Source: an uncultured Clostridia bacterium (GTDB lineage: Bacteria; Bacillota; Clostridia; Oscillospirales; Acutalibacteraceae). From it: DNA of 64,000 bases. A program made the translations under genes and the position numbers. The DNA lies in the NCBI GenBank assembly GCA_947631945.1, contig CANRNI010000004.1:1-64000 (forward strand), written 5' to 3'. The notes below the pieces were generated by a model. That model ran no database searches. It saw nothing but the letters and a program-made list of their open reading frames with translations, and had not been told where the DNA came from. Shown here in pieces: positions 24,754-32,743 of the stretch. How positions within the stretch are numbered: the first letter of the stretch is position 1; each line of letters starts with the position of its first letter.

Positions 24754-26925
24754 ATGATAACATATAATGAAAAACTGCGCGTATTTAAGCTTGACACTAA
24801 AAATTCAAGCTATGTCATAGGCGTTTTTGAACAGAATTATTTATTGAATCTTTATTACGGCGCAAAAATTCCCGACGCAAATTTATGGAAAAACGCCATG
24901 CGTATAAAGAGCGCGTCGTTCAGTCCTTCAAATCCGCATTTTCCGCATGAAAATTATTCGGTTGACGTTCTGCCTATGGAATATCCCTGCAACGGAAGCG
25001 GCGATTTCAGAATTTCTGCTCTTGCGATAAAAAATTCCGACGGCAATACGGTTACGGATATACGTTATATAAGTCACAAGATTTATAAAGGTAAGCCGTC
25101 GCTTGCTCCGCTGCCATATATATATCTGAACAATTATGACGAGGCCGATACCCTTGAAATTCTCACTGAGGATAAGGTTACGGGAGTAAAAGTAACGTTG
25201 TTTTACACAGTATTTAATGAGATTGACGCTATAACAAAAAGTGTCAACGTAAAATGCGGTGAAAATGCCGTCGATATCGAAAGAATTTTCAGTTCATGTA
25301 TTGATTTTCCGGCAATGGATTTCGATTTTATCACTCTTTACGGCAGACACGCAAAAGAGAGGTGCCGCGAGCAGAGAAAGCTTGCGCATGGCATACAGGG
25401 TATTGCGAGCAAAAGGGGAGTGTCGGGGCACAGTCAGAATCCGTTTGCGGCGCTTGTAAGACATGACGGAACCGAGGAACATGGAGATGCTTACGGCATT
25501 AATCTTATTTACAGCGGCAATTTTGAGATTTCAGCGGAATGTGATTATTCCGGCACAACGCGTCTTATAGCAGGAATAAATCCGACCGATTTCGGCTGGC
25601 GTCTTGAAAGTGGCGAAAGTTTTCAGTCGCCCGAAGCGGTTCTTGTGTATACCGATAAAGGAATAGGTGAAATGAGCCGCATTTTTCATAGGCTTTATAC
25701 ACATAATCTTATAAGAGGAAAATATAAATATGAAAAACGTCCTCTGCTGATAAACAGTTGGGAAGCGGCTTATTTTAACTTTGATACCGATAAGCTTGTT
25801 TCCTTTGCGAAGGAAGCAAAATCGCTTGGAATTGATATGCTCGTTATGGACGACGGCTGGTTTGGCAAAAGAAATGACGATACAAACTCTCTCGGAGACT
25901 GGTTTGTAAATGAAGAAAAGCTTAAAGGCGGTATAGGTGAGCTTGTTGAAAGAGTAAACTCAATCGGTATGAAATTCGGCATCTGGTATGAACCTGAGAT
26001 GATTTCTCCCGATTCGGAGCTGTTCAGAGCCCACCCTGACTGGCTTGTACACGTTCCGAACAGAGAACCGTCGATTGCAAGAAATCAGTATGTGCTTGAC
26101 GTTTCAAGAGCCGATGTACGAGATAATATCTTTAATCAGATGTACGACGTTATTTCAAAACACAATATTGAGTATGTAAAATGGGATTTTAACCGCAATA
26201 TTTCCGAAGCCGGTTCTGCATTGCTGCCAAAAGAGAGGTCAAAAGAGTTTTTTCACAGATTTATATTGGGAACATACGACCTTATGGACAGATTAACAAA
26301 GGCGTTTCCCGATATTCTGTTTGAAAACTGCTCGGGCGGCGGCGGAAGATTCGACGCAGGTATGCTTTGCTATTCTCCGCAAATTTGGACGAGCGACAAT
26401 ACCGACCCAATAGAGCGGCTTTCAATTCAGTTTGGAACATCGATGTGTTATCCGGCTTCGACTATGGGCGCGCACGTTTCCGCTTGCGGAAGAACCGGCT
26501 TTGGTACAAGAGGAAACGTAGCTCTTTGGGGGACGTTCGGCTATGAGCTTGACCCGACAAAACTTACGGAAGATGAAAAAATTGCGGTCAGAGAGCAGAT
26601 TTCGGAATATCACAAGTACTATGATTTAATTCATTACGGCGGCTTATACAGACTTATTGACCCTTATTTTGACAGCTTCAGGTGTGCGTGGGGCTTTGTT
26701 TCTTCTGATAAGTCCGAAGCGCTTTTCACAGCGGTAATTATGCGCAGAATTGAAAGCGGACTGTTTATTCTGAAGCTTGCGGGGCTTGATAAGGACAAAT
26801 TTTATAAAAATGAATCCGACGGTGAGATATATTCGGGTGCTCTGCTTATGAATTCGGGAGTGAATCTCACAAATATAATAAGAAACGACGGCGACAGCGT
26901 TAAGCTTCATTTCACCGCCGTATAA
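24754..26925 (+). CDS. GH36 alpha-galactosidase
   Basis: A 723-residue enzyme that removes terminal alpha-1,6-galactose from melibiose, raffinose, stachyose or galactomannan fragments. It has no signal peptide, so it acts on imported sugars in the cytoplasm. The N-terminal beta-supersandwich runs to about residue 330. The catalytic barrel contains DMLVMDDGWFGKRNDD, the nucleophile Asp478 in YVKWDFNRNI, ENCSGGGGRFDAGML, and the acid/base Asp548 in IWTSDNTDPIERL. To my knowledge these positions coincide with the catalytic Asp478/Asp548 of Geobacillus AgaA/AgaB enzymes. A C-terminal beta domain completes it. GGAGG precedes the ATG. A small membrane protein gene follows 4 bases after the stop, so they are likely co-transcribed. 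Confidence 0.95.
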   Translation: MITYNEKLRVFKLDTKNSSYVIGVFEQNYLLNLYYGAKIPDANLWKNAMRIKSASFSPSNPHFPHENYSVDVLPMEYPCNGSGDFRISALAIKNSDGNTVTDIRYISHKIYKGKPSLAPLPYIYLNNYDEADTLEILTEDKVTGVKVTLFYTVFNEIDAITKSVNVKCGENAVDIERIFSSCIDFPAMDFDFITLYGRHAKERCREQRKLAHGIQGIASKRGVSGHSQNPFAALVRHDGTEEHGDAYGINLIYSGNFEISAECDYSGTTRLIAGINPTDFGWRLESGESFQSPEAVLVYTDKGIGEMSRIFHRLYTHNLIRGKYKYEKRPLLINSWEAAYFNFDTDKLVSFAKEAKSLGIDMLVMDDGWFGKRNDDTNSLGDWFVNEEKLKGGIGELVERVNSIGMKFGIWYEPEMISPDSELFRAHPDWLVHVPNREPSIARNQYVLDVSRADVRDNIFNQMYDVISKHNIEYVKWDFNRNISEAGSALLPKERSKEFFHRFILGTYDLMDRLTKAFPDILFENCSGGGGRFDAGMLCYSPQIWTSDNTDPIERLSIQFGTSMCYPASTMGAHVSACGRTGFGTRGNVALWGTFGYELDPTKLTEDEKIAVREQISEYHKYYDLIHYGGLYRLIDPYFDSFRCAWGFVSSDKSEALFTAVIMRRIESGLFILKLAGLDKDKFYKNESDGEIYSGALLMNSGVNLTNIIRNDGDSVKLHFTAV

Positions 26926-26929
26926 AAGT

Positions 26930-27652
26930 ATGGAAGAAATAATTACCGAAAAAAAGAATAGGAAACAGCGTATTCAAATTATAGACGCGCTGAGAGGACT
27001 TGCCGTAATACTTATGGTTCTGCATCATTTTATGTACGATTTGGTTGAGTTTCTCGGCGCGCCTGAATGGCTTTTTACAAATCCCGTTTTCGATACGCTG
27101 CATTATATCTTTTCGGGCGTTTTTATATCGCTCTGCGGCGTATCGTCAAATTTTTCAAGAAGCAACCTGAAACGCGGATTTATAACGTTCGTCATTGCCG
27201 AGGTTATAACGCTGGTTACAGTTATAATGGATATGCCGATAATTTTCGGCGTTCTTCATCTACTGTCGGTATGTATGCTTTTTTATGGCGTAACGCATAA
27301 ATTCTGGGAGAAAGTCCCGAAACGGATAATGCCGATTTTTTGCATGGCTGCTGTAATCGTTTCTGTTTATTGCGTAAAAAATATAAAGACGGATTCTCAC
27401 ATTCTTTGGATTTTCGGTTGGACTTATGACGGCTTTGTAAGCTTCGATTATTTCCCTCTTTTTCCTTGGATTTTTATTTTCCTCCTCGGAACATGGATTG
27501 GATATTATATAAAGGAGAATAAATTTCCCGAATGGTTTTACAGCGCAAAAATACCGATACTGCCTAAAATCGGCGGTTATTCGCTATGGATATACGTTGC
27601 TCATCAGCCGATTCTTTATGGAATCACAATGCTGATACGAATTTTAGTTTAA
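26930..27652 (+). CDS. DUF1624-type (heparan-alpha-glucosaminide acetyltransferase-like) membrane protein
   Basis: A 240-residue multi-pass membrane protein of the DUF1624/HGSNAT-catalytic-like group. It opens with RIQIIDALRGLAVILMVLHHFMYDL, the family's characteristic start (Asp-x-hRG and a His-His pair in the first membrane helix). About seven hydrophobic segments follow, with SLCGVSSNFSRSNLKRG between helices and LWIYVAHQPILYGI near the end. Members may acetylate sugars or cell-surface glycans across the membrane, but their substrates are mostly unknown. It starts 4 bases after the alpha-galactosidase stop without a good ribosome binding site, which suggests translational coupling. Its 3' end overlaps the convergent tspO-like gene by 9 bases. 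Confidence 0.85.
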   Translation: MEEIITEKKNRKQRIQIIDALRGLAVILMVLHHFMYDLVEFLGAPEWLFTNPVFDTLHYIFSGVFISLCGVSSNFSRSNLKRGFITFVIAEVITLVTVIMDMPIIFGVLHLLSVCMLFYGVTHKFWEKVPKRIMPIFCMAAVIVSVYCVKNIKTDSHILWIFGWTYDGFVSFDYFPLFPWIFIFLLGTWIGYYIKENKFPEWFYSAKIPILPKIGGYSLWIYVAHQPILYGITMLIRILV

Positions 27653-28105
27653 AATATAAATCGAATAATTGAGATAGCCCGCAAACGTTACCCATATTAT
27701 GTATGGTAATAAAAGATATGCCGCGGGCTTTGATATTTTTCTGAAAAAGTAGATTGTGGCGGCAATTAAAGCCCACAAAGCGACCAGCCAAATGAATGCA
27801 AACAGATAATTACGCATATTAAAGAATATCAGCGGCCATATGAAGTTAAAAGCAAGCTGAATTGCGTAAACCGTCAATGCGGAACGGTTCTCTTTCTTGG
27901 AAACAAGTATAATGTATGACGCGACGCCCATAAGAATGTAGAGTATAGTCCAGACCACGGGAAAAAGCCATGGGGGAGGCGAAAGAGACGGTTGATTTAA
28001 TTCTTTAAATGTCTCCATGCTGTCACGCGTAAGAAAGGCGGAAAGTCCTCCGACAGCAAGCGGAACTGCAATGCAAAACAATAGTTTTTTCCAATATATT
28101 TTCAA
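27644..28105 (-). CDS. TspO/MBR family tryptophan-rich sensory protein
   Basis: A 153-residue five-helix membrane protein of the TspO/peripheral benzodiazepine receptor family, which binds porphyrins and related tetrapyrroles. The conserved loop LSPPPWLFPVVWTILYILMGVASYII is intact (Pro-Pro-Trp, Pro-x-x-Trp), as are the Trp/Asn-rich later helices (AFNFIWPLIFFNMRN). The start codon appears to be TTG at 28103-28105, because GAGGTGA lies 7 bases upstream and no ATG or GTG is suitably placed. The gene is convergent with the DUF1624 gene and overlaps it by 9 bases. Its regulation and ligand cannot be read from the sequence. Confidence 0.9.
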   Translation of the reverse strand: MKIYWKKLLFCIAVPLAVGGLSAFLTRDSMETFKELNQPSLSPPPWLFPVVWTILYILMGVASYIILVSKKENRSALTVYAIQLAFNFIWPLIFFNMRNYLFAFIWLVALWALIAATIYFFRKISKPAAYLLLPYIIWVTFAGYLNYSIYILN

Positions 28106-28173
28106 AATTATTCACCTCATAAACAATTTATGCGTATACGCTCAAAGCTATTCCTTTATAAGCTTTTCACTTG

Positions 28174-28245
28174 GGGCGTGTCTATACAAGTTTGGTAACG
28201 CTTTTTTGCTAAATTTACGCCGTACTGTCTTGTGTAGACGCGCCC
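28174..28245. repeat. 72-bp palindromic element, unrelated to the other repeat families
   Basis: Terminal inverted repeats GGGCGTGTCTATACAAG (28174-28190) and CTTGTGTAGACGCGCCC (28229-28245) match at 15 of 17 positions. It lies upstream of the tspO-like gene. No flanking direct repeat is apparent, and it is the only copy seen in the window. It could be a small MITE of another family. Confidence 0.55.
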
Positions 28246-28270
28246 TATTTAATGAGGCAACTGAAACAAT

Positions 28271-28297
28271 AAAAAAGCGGTAGCTAAAAGCTACCGC
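28271..28297 (-). terminator. Rho-independent terminator for the IPQTG surface-protein gene
   Basis: Read on the minus strand, GCGGTAGCT and AGCTACCGC form a perfect 9-bp stem with a 3-base loop, followed by TTTTTT. It lies 60 bases after the stop codon of the minus-strand gene. Confidence 0.85.
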
Positions 28298-28356
28298 CGA
28301 AATTACATCTTTAAATAAAAGCCGTTTAATAACTTACGATTACAAATCGGTTTTTA

Positions 28357-28917
28357 TCAAGCTTCCTTTTTCTTGCTGAGTACTATGAATGCGCCCGCCG
28401 CTATTGCGCAAATCGCAAAAGAGCAAACCATACCATTATCGCTGCTGCCCGTCTGAGGAATGCTTGAATTGTTGTTGCCGCTGCCGCCGTTATTTGAAGG
28501 AGCCGCTGTAGTGGGAGCCGCCGTAGTGGAATTATCGGAAGGAGCTACCGTGGTGGGGTCGGAAGCCGCTGTAGTGGGATCTTCTTTATTTCCGCCGATA
28601 CCTCCAAGAATACTGCCGATATCAAGACCGCCGAGAACGTCGGTAAGTCCGCCCAAATCCAATCCGTCAAAAAGACCTGTTATAGAATCAAGGTTAATAC
28701 CTTCAAAAAGACTTGTGATAGAACTTAAATCCATACTTCCGAGAGCGCCTGTTATAGCACTAAGGTCAACGCCCTGCAACATATCGGTAATGGTAGACGG
28801 GTCAAAATCAGCAAACGCGGCCGAAATTTCTCCGGACTTTGTTTCCGCAGCGAACGATGTTACAGAAAGCGAGAAAGCAAGTACAACAGCTACAAGAACA
28901 GCTAATACTTTTTTCAT
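28357..28917 (-). CDS. Sortase-type surface protein with six 12-residue repeats
   Basis: A 186-residue secreted, wall-anchored protein. The start at 28917 is preferred over an upstream in-frame ATG because GAAAGGA lies just before it and a clean signal peptide begins there (KKVLAVLVAVVLAFSLSVTSFA-A). Residues 40-110 contain about six tandem 12-mers of form D-L-x-x-I-T-x-L-x-x-x-h (DPSTITDMLQGV, DLSAITGALGSM, DLSSITSLFEGI, NLDSITGLFDGL, DLGGLTDVLGGL, then a degenerate one). A Thr/Ala/Pro/Ser linker with Asn-Gly repeats follows, then IPQTG, a hydrophobic helix and KKKEA, the layout of a sortase substrate with Ile replacing Leu. Function unknown. It has its own promoter and terminator. Confidence 0.82.
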   Translation of the reverse strand: MKKVLAVLVAVVLAFSLSVTSFAAETKSGEISAAFADFDPSTITDMLQGVDLSAITGALGSMDLSSITSLFEGINLDSITGLFDGLDLGGLTDVLGGLDIGSILGGIGGNKEDPTTAASDPTTVAPSDNSTTAAPTTAAPSNNGGSGNNNSSIPQTGSSDNGMVCSFAICAIAAGAFIVLSKKKEA

Positions 28918-28981
28918 AAAAAACAATCCTTTCATAAAAGAAATACAAGTATGATAAAAATAATCTTTCATTACTACGCTA

Positions 28982-29010
28982 ATAATACTCCGAATTCATC
29001 ATTTTGTCAA
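28982..29010 (-). promoter_or_regulatory. Consensus promoter for the IPQTG surface-protein gene
   Basis: On the minus strand: TTGACA (29010-29005), 17-bp spacer, TATTAT (28987-28982). The leader to the start codon is about 60 bases. The rest of the 28918-29314 gap holds AT-rich DNA and the 71-bp mini-element. Confidence 0.65.
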
Positions 29011-29171
29011 TTGTTAAAACAAATTTTATAAATTTTCGGCAAAACCACAAAAAACCTGCATGGCGTTTTATATAATTTGCATACACATTGCATAAAATCG
29101 GTAATCGGAGTAACGATATAATGAATATAATAGTATTTTAACTCATTTATGTAAAAATGTCAATAATTTTT

Positions 29172-29250
29172 TTAAGGCAATACCGCATAATTATTGTCGT
29201 GCAGATGTGCGGCAAAGGCGGTAGCCGTTAATTGTGCGGTATTGCCTTAA
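29172..29250 (+). repeat. 71-bp internally deleted MITE-like element with TTAA direct repeats
   Basis: The element at 29176-29246 has both normal ends (GGCAATACCGCATAATTA… and …TAATTGTGCGGTATTGCC) and the GTGCAGATGTGCGGCAAAGGCGG junction, but lacks about 100 internal bases. TTAA flanks both sides (29172-29175 and 29247-29250), so it probably moved in this short form or was deleted after insertion. Confidence 0.88.
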
Positions 29251-29314
29251 TTATTTCATCACCGGCGGTCTATACTATTTACAACAGAAAAATTAATGAG
29301 AGAGGCAATTCAAT

Positions 29315-29485
29315 ATGGAACAATACGATAAAAACGGCAAAAAGCAGGGCGGACATTTTCCTCTTGATCAGAGAAAAATATGGAACTGTACGGACGGAAA
29401 CAAAATTGTAAGCGATGTTCTCGGCAGTTATTCGGGAACGGATGAGGAGGACGAGGAGCCTGTTCAGGACGCCGACGATTTATAG
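29315..29485 (+). CDS. Small acidic protein (56 aa) of unknown function
   Basis: A 56-residue open frame with a plausible ribosome binding site (GAGAGG, 8 bases before the ATG) and normal codon use for the region. The N-terminal half is basic and Gly/Lys-rich (MEQYDKNGKKQGG), the middle contains RKIWNCTDGNKIVSDVLGSY, and the C-terminal third is strongly acidic (TDEEDEEPVQDADDL). There is no signal peptide or membrane segment. It stands alone between repeat elements. It resembles small conserved hypothetical proteins of gut Clostridia ending in PVQDADDL in my memory, but I cannot confirm that. It is probably a real gene rather than chance. Confidence 0.65.
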   Translation: MEQYDKNGKKQGGHFPLDQRKIWNCTDGNKIVSDVLGSYSGTDEEDEEPVQDADDL

Positions 29486-29504
29486 GCGGCGCCTCACAAG
29501 TGCC

Positions 29505-29543
29505 GTCTTGCGCCTTTGCTTACAATAATTGTGCGGCATTGCC
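29505..29543 (+). repeat. Right-end remnant of the MITE-like element
   Basis: TAATTGTGCGGCATTGCC at 29526-29543 is an intact terminal repeat preceded by a degraded core (CTTGCGCCTTTGC). The left end and the flanking duplication are missing. The remaining spacer to 29605 shows nothing else. Confidence 0.65.
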
Positions 29544-29601
29544 TGTAATTTTAAAGTCTTTGCCGAAGCTCTTGAATTTTTCCGTGAATACATTATAATT
29601 A

Positions 29602-29780
29602 TTATGGCAATACCGCATAATTATTGTCGTGCAGATATGCCGAAAGATTTTTCGTCAGATTGACAAAAGTGACGCAGGAATACTGACGTATTTCAAGGAG
29701 CTTTTGGCAAAAATGACGGGAAATCGCGGTGCAGATACGCGGCAAAGGCGGTAGCCGTTAATTGTGCGGTGTTGCCTTAT
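29602..29780 (+). repeat. Full 171-bp MITE-like element with TTAT direct repeats
   Basis: The element at 29606-29776 is flanked by TTAT (29602-29605 and 29777-29780). It ends 31 bases before the start codon of the first M42 peptidase, just upstream of that gene's ribosome binding site, so it forms part of the promoter or leader region. Confidence 0.9.
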
Positions 29781-29807
29781 ATTAAGCGTATTAAGGAGCA
29801 AAAATTC

Positions 29808-30836
29808 ATGGATATAAAAAAAATTACAGAGTATCTTACCGAGGGCGAGGGTGTTTCGGGAAATGAAATGTCGCTTGCAGCGGCGGCAAAGCTTCTCGGC
29901 GAATACGCGGAGGTAAAAACCGACGCTCTCGGAAACGTTATCGGAACATTCGGCGGTGGCGGCACTCATATAATGCTCGACGCGCATATTGACAGAATTG
30001 GGCTTATTGTAACGGCTATTGACGATTCGGGATTTTTAAGAATTGATAAATGCGGCGGTTGTGATACTCGCGTATTGTGCGCCGCCGATGTTACAATATG
30101 GGGAAAAGAACCTCTTTACGGAGTTATAACAAGCACTCCTCCCCATCTTGCTCATTCTGATGATGAATCAAAAGCGCCGGGATTCGACAATATTTTCGTC
30201 GATACCGGTCTGCCCGCCGATGAAGTAAAAAAAATCGTTTCGGTCGGAGACAGAATTACGGTCGATGCGCCTGTAAAATCCCTCGCCGGCAATAAGATAA
30301 CAGGCTCCGCGCTCGACGACAGACTTGGTGCGGCGGCTCTTATAAGAGTTTTAGATATTTTAAAGGACGAGCCGCCGAAAGTAGAAATTTCGGTTCTTTT
30401 CTCCGTACAGGAGGAAACAACCGAAGCCGGCGCGAAAACGGGAGCTTTCGGGATTTATCCCGACGAGGCCATCGCGGTGGACGTAAGCTTCGCGTCCGCG
30501 CCGTCCGTAAGCGAAACCGAAAGCGGAAAATTCGGGAAAGGCGGCATGATATGCATTTCTCCGTCGCTTTCGTCCGATATGTCGGAAGAGCTTATCAGAA
30601 CGGCTTCCGAAAACGGAATCCGTTTTCAAACGGAAATTTGTCCGTCTTTGACCGGGACAAACGCCGACGTTATCACGGTTGCGGGAGCGGGGATAAAAAC
30701 GGGTCTTGTATCTATCCCAATAAGAAATATGCATACCCAGGCGGAAATTGCCGACCTTGACGACGTTGAATCTACAGCGCAGATTATAGCCGCCTATATC
30801 AAAGCAAAAGGAGAACGGGACAATGTTAATGTTTGA
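29808..30836 (+). CDS. M42 family metallopeptidase (first of a tandem pair)
   Basis: A 342-residue dinuclear-metal aminopeptidase of family M42 (tetrahedral aminopeptidase, FrvX/YsdC/CelM relatives), acting on peptides in the cytoplasm. Metal and catalytic motifs are MLDAHIDRIGLIV (His, Asp), GSALDDRLGAAAL (bridging Asp), SVQEETTEAGAKTGAF (catalytic and metal Glu), AVDVSFA, and a C-terminal MHTQAEIADLDD (last metal His). The ATG at 29808 has AAGGAG 9 bases upstream; the longer open frame runs back into repeat DNA and is rejected. Its 3' end overlaps the second M42 gene by 14 bases. The two proteins probably form hetero-oligomers or share substrates; that is inference. Confidence 0.9.
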   Translation: MDIKKITEYLTEGEGVSGNEMSLAAAAKLLGEYAEVKTDALGNVIGTFGGGGTHIMLDAHIDRIGLIVTAIDDSGFLRIDKCGGCDTRVLCAADVTIWGKEPLYGVITSTPPHLAHSDDESKAPGFDNIFVDTGLPADEVKKIVSVGDRITVDAPVKSLAGNKITGSALDDRLGAAALIRVLDILKDEPPKVEISVLFSVQEETTEAGAKTGAFGIYPDEAIAVDVSFASAPSVSETESGKFGKGGMICISPSLSSDMSEELIRTASENGIRFQTEICPSLTGTNADVITVAGAGIKTGLVSIPIRNMHTQAEIADLDDVESTAQIIAAYIKAKGERDNVNV

Positions 30837-31842
30837 TATGATTAAGGAATTAAGTCTGCTTTCGGGGCCTTCGGGCAGGGAGGCTGATATAAGAGATTAT
30901 ATAATTTCAAAAATAGACGGTCATTGTGAATACAAAACGGACGCTCTCGGCAATATAATCGCGTATAAAAAGGGAAAAAAAGCCGCCGCGAGTAAGGTTA
31001 TGCTTGACGCTCACATGGACGAGGTGGGCATTATAGCGACATACATAACGGACGACGGTATGTTAAAATTCGGCTGCGTCGGAGGAATAGACACTAAAGT
31101 TATACTCGGCAGGCGTTTCGTTTTTGAAAATGGGGCTGTAGGCATTGCGGGAGTAAAACCGATACACTTGCTCAAGGGCGATGAAAAGACAAAAATTCCC
31201 GATTTGGACAGCCTTTATATAGATATCGGGGCTTCGTCTAAAAAAGAAGCCGAAAGCATGGTTAAAATCGGTGAAACAGGAGTTTTTCTCTCCGATTACG
31301 TTGAGTTCGGCGATAACAAAATAAAATGCAAGGCTCTCGATGACAGGGTAGGCTGCGCGGTTCTTATTGATATGATTCTTTCCGACCTCGAATATGACGC
31401 TTACTTCTCTTTCTCCGTTCAGGAGGAAATCGGAGCGAGGGGCGCTATGACGGCCGCTTTCGGCATATCTCCCGATTATGCTATAGTTCTTGAAACGACC
31501 ACAGCCGCTGATATTATCGACGTTCCCGAGTATAAAAGGGTATGCGCGCTCGGTTCGGGCGCGGCGGTATCGTTTATGGATAAATCCACACTTTACAGCA
31601 AGGAGCTTTTTGATACGGCTTTCAGAATCGCAGGCGAGAAAGGCATAAAAATTCAGCCAAAAACTCTCGTGGCGGGAGGAAACAACGCGGGGACTATTCA
31701 TAAATCGGGCAGAGGCGTGAAAACGATAACCGTAAACACTCCCTGCCGATACCTTCATTCACCCTCATGCGTATGCGATAAAAGAGATATAGAGAGCGTA
31801 AGGAGGCTTTCGGAAGCTCTCCTTTCGGAATTTGCAAAATGA
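30823..31842 (+). CDS. M42 family metallopeptidase (second of a tandem pair)
   Basis: A 339-residue M42 aminopeptidase paralogous to the gene immediately upstream. Family motifs are present: VMLDAHMDEVGIIATYI, CKALDDRVGCAVLI, FSVQEEIGARGAMTAAF, VLETTTAADI and a C-terminal segment with NTPCRYLHSPSCVCDKRDIE, whose His corresponds to the last metal ligand. GGAGA precedes the ATG within the end of the upstream gene. A second ATG two codons in is also possible. The downstream GNAT-like gene overlaps it by 4 bases (ATGA), so three genes form a tight operon. It is closer to the usual M42 pattern than the first copy. Confidence 0.92.
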   Translation: MLMFDMIKELSLLSGPSGREADIRDYIISKIDGHCEYKTDALGNIIAYKKGKKAAASKVMLDAHMDEVGIIATYITDDGMLKFGCVGGIDTKVILGRRFVFENGAVGIAGVKPIHLLKGDEKTKIPDLDSLYIDIGASSKKEAESMVKIGETGVFLSDYVEFGDNKIKCKALDDRVGCAVLIDMILSDLEYDAYFSFSVQEEIGARGAMTAAFGISPDYAIVLETTTAADIIDVPEYKRVCALGSGAAVSFMDKSTLYSKELFDTAFRIAGEKGIKIQPKTLVAGGNNAGTIHKSGRGVKTITVNTPCRYLHSPSCVCDKRDIESVRRLSEALLSEFAK

Positions 31843-32588
31843 TAAGGCTGCTGACCGAAAACAAAATAAAAGATTTTCTGAAATTGTGCGAAAATGATTT
31901 GACGGGAGCCGTAATCACAACGCGTCTTAACGCTTACGGGCTTTACTCGAACGGCGTAACGTTCTGGTATGAGGAGAATGAAAACGGGCTGATGACTGCG
32001 GCCTGCGGTATGCTCGATGGCGTTTTTTCGGTTTGTAAAACAGAGAACGCCGACGATGAGGAATTAAGGCTTTTCGCTGAAACGGTCGTGGCGGCAGAGC
32101 TTTCGGGAGACGAATATAAAAACCGTTTTATACTGAAATTTATAAAGACGGACAATAACAAAAAAACGGTGGACAAGACTGCTGCGGAGAGCGTAACGGG
32201 CGAAAATCTTAAGGATATTTTTCCCGTGATTTTTGAGAGCGACGGCAACAGGAGCCTGTATTTTGAAAAATGGTATGCCGATGCGTCGCATAAAATACGG
32301 CACGGATTTATTCACGGCAAGTGCATCTGTTTTGATGGCAAATGTGTTTCGGCGGCGCTTACAAGCGGTGAAACGGATATTTTAGCGGTGATATCCTCCG
32401 TCGCAACTCTTGAGAATTACAGGAATCGCGGTTTTGGTGCGGACGTTGTGACGGCTCTGGCAGAATCGCTTGACAAGCTTAATAAAAAGGTTTATCTTAT
32501 GACGGACGATGAAAAAACAATGAAATGGTATTTAAAAATTGGTTTTAGGGCAATACCGCACAATTATTGTCGTGCAGATGTGCCATGA
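31839..32588 (+). CDS. GNAT-like acetyltransferase, C terminus replaced by repeat-element sequence
   Basis: A 249-residue protein. The last ~100 residues have the GNAT fold: ILAVISSVATLENYRNRGFGADVVTALAESL (beta4 and the acetyl-CoA loop R-x-x-G-x-G/A) and KVYLMTDDEKTMKWYLKIGF. The N-terminal ~130 residues have no clear family, as in many Clostridial two-domain GNATs. Right after KIGF, where the last strand of the fold should be, the reading frame enters the MITE-like element at 32549, and the final residues (AIPHNYCRADVP) and TGA stop are element-encoded. The true C terminus is therefore lost, and the protein may be impaired. It is coupled to the second M42 gene by an ATGA overlap. Confidence 0.82.
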   Translation: MIRLLTENKIKDFLKLCENDLTGAVITTRLNAYGLYSNGVTFWYEENENGLMTAACGMLDGVFSVCKTENADDEELRLFAETVVAAELSGDEYKNRFILKFIKTDNNKKTVDKTAAESVTGENLKDIFPVIFESDGNRSLYFEKWYADASHKIRHGFIHGKCICFDGKCVSAALTSGETDILAVISSVATLENYRNRGFGADVVTALAESLDKLNKKVYLMTDDEKTMKWYLKIGFRAIPHNYCRADVP

Positions 32589-32721
32589 GATTTTTCGTCA
32601 GATTGACAAAAGTGACGCAGGAATACTGACGTATGGGGGAGCTTTTGGCAAAAATGACGGAAAATATCGGTACAGATGCGCGGCAAAGGCGGTAGCCGCT
32701 AATTCTGCGGTATTGCCTTAG
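32545..32721 (+). repeat. MITE-like element (169 bp) with TTAG direct repeats
   Basis: The element at 32549-32717 is flanked by TTAG (32545-32548 and 32718-32721). It interrupts the end of the GNAT gene and lies 26 bases before the ATG of the next gene, which has no good ribosome binding site. Compared with the 171-bp copies it differs by a small internal change (GTATGGGGGAGC in place of GTATTTCAAGGAGC). Confidence 0.9.
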
Positions 32722-32743
32722 CTTGGTGTAAAGCAGAAAAAGT

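Noticed and set aside
32539..32721. Open frames lying wholly inside MITE-like copies (also near 3615-3821, 41926-42210, 15936-16205)
   Set aside because: They recur because the repeat is nearly identical between copies. They have no ribosome binding site and change frame or length between copies, so no element-encoded protein is supported.
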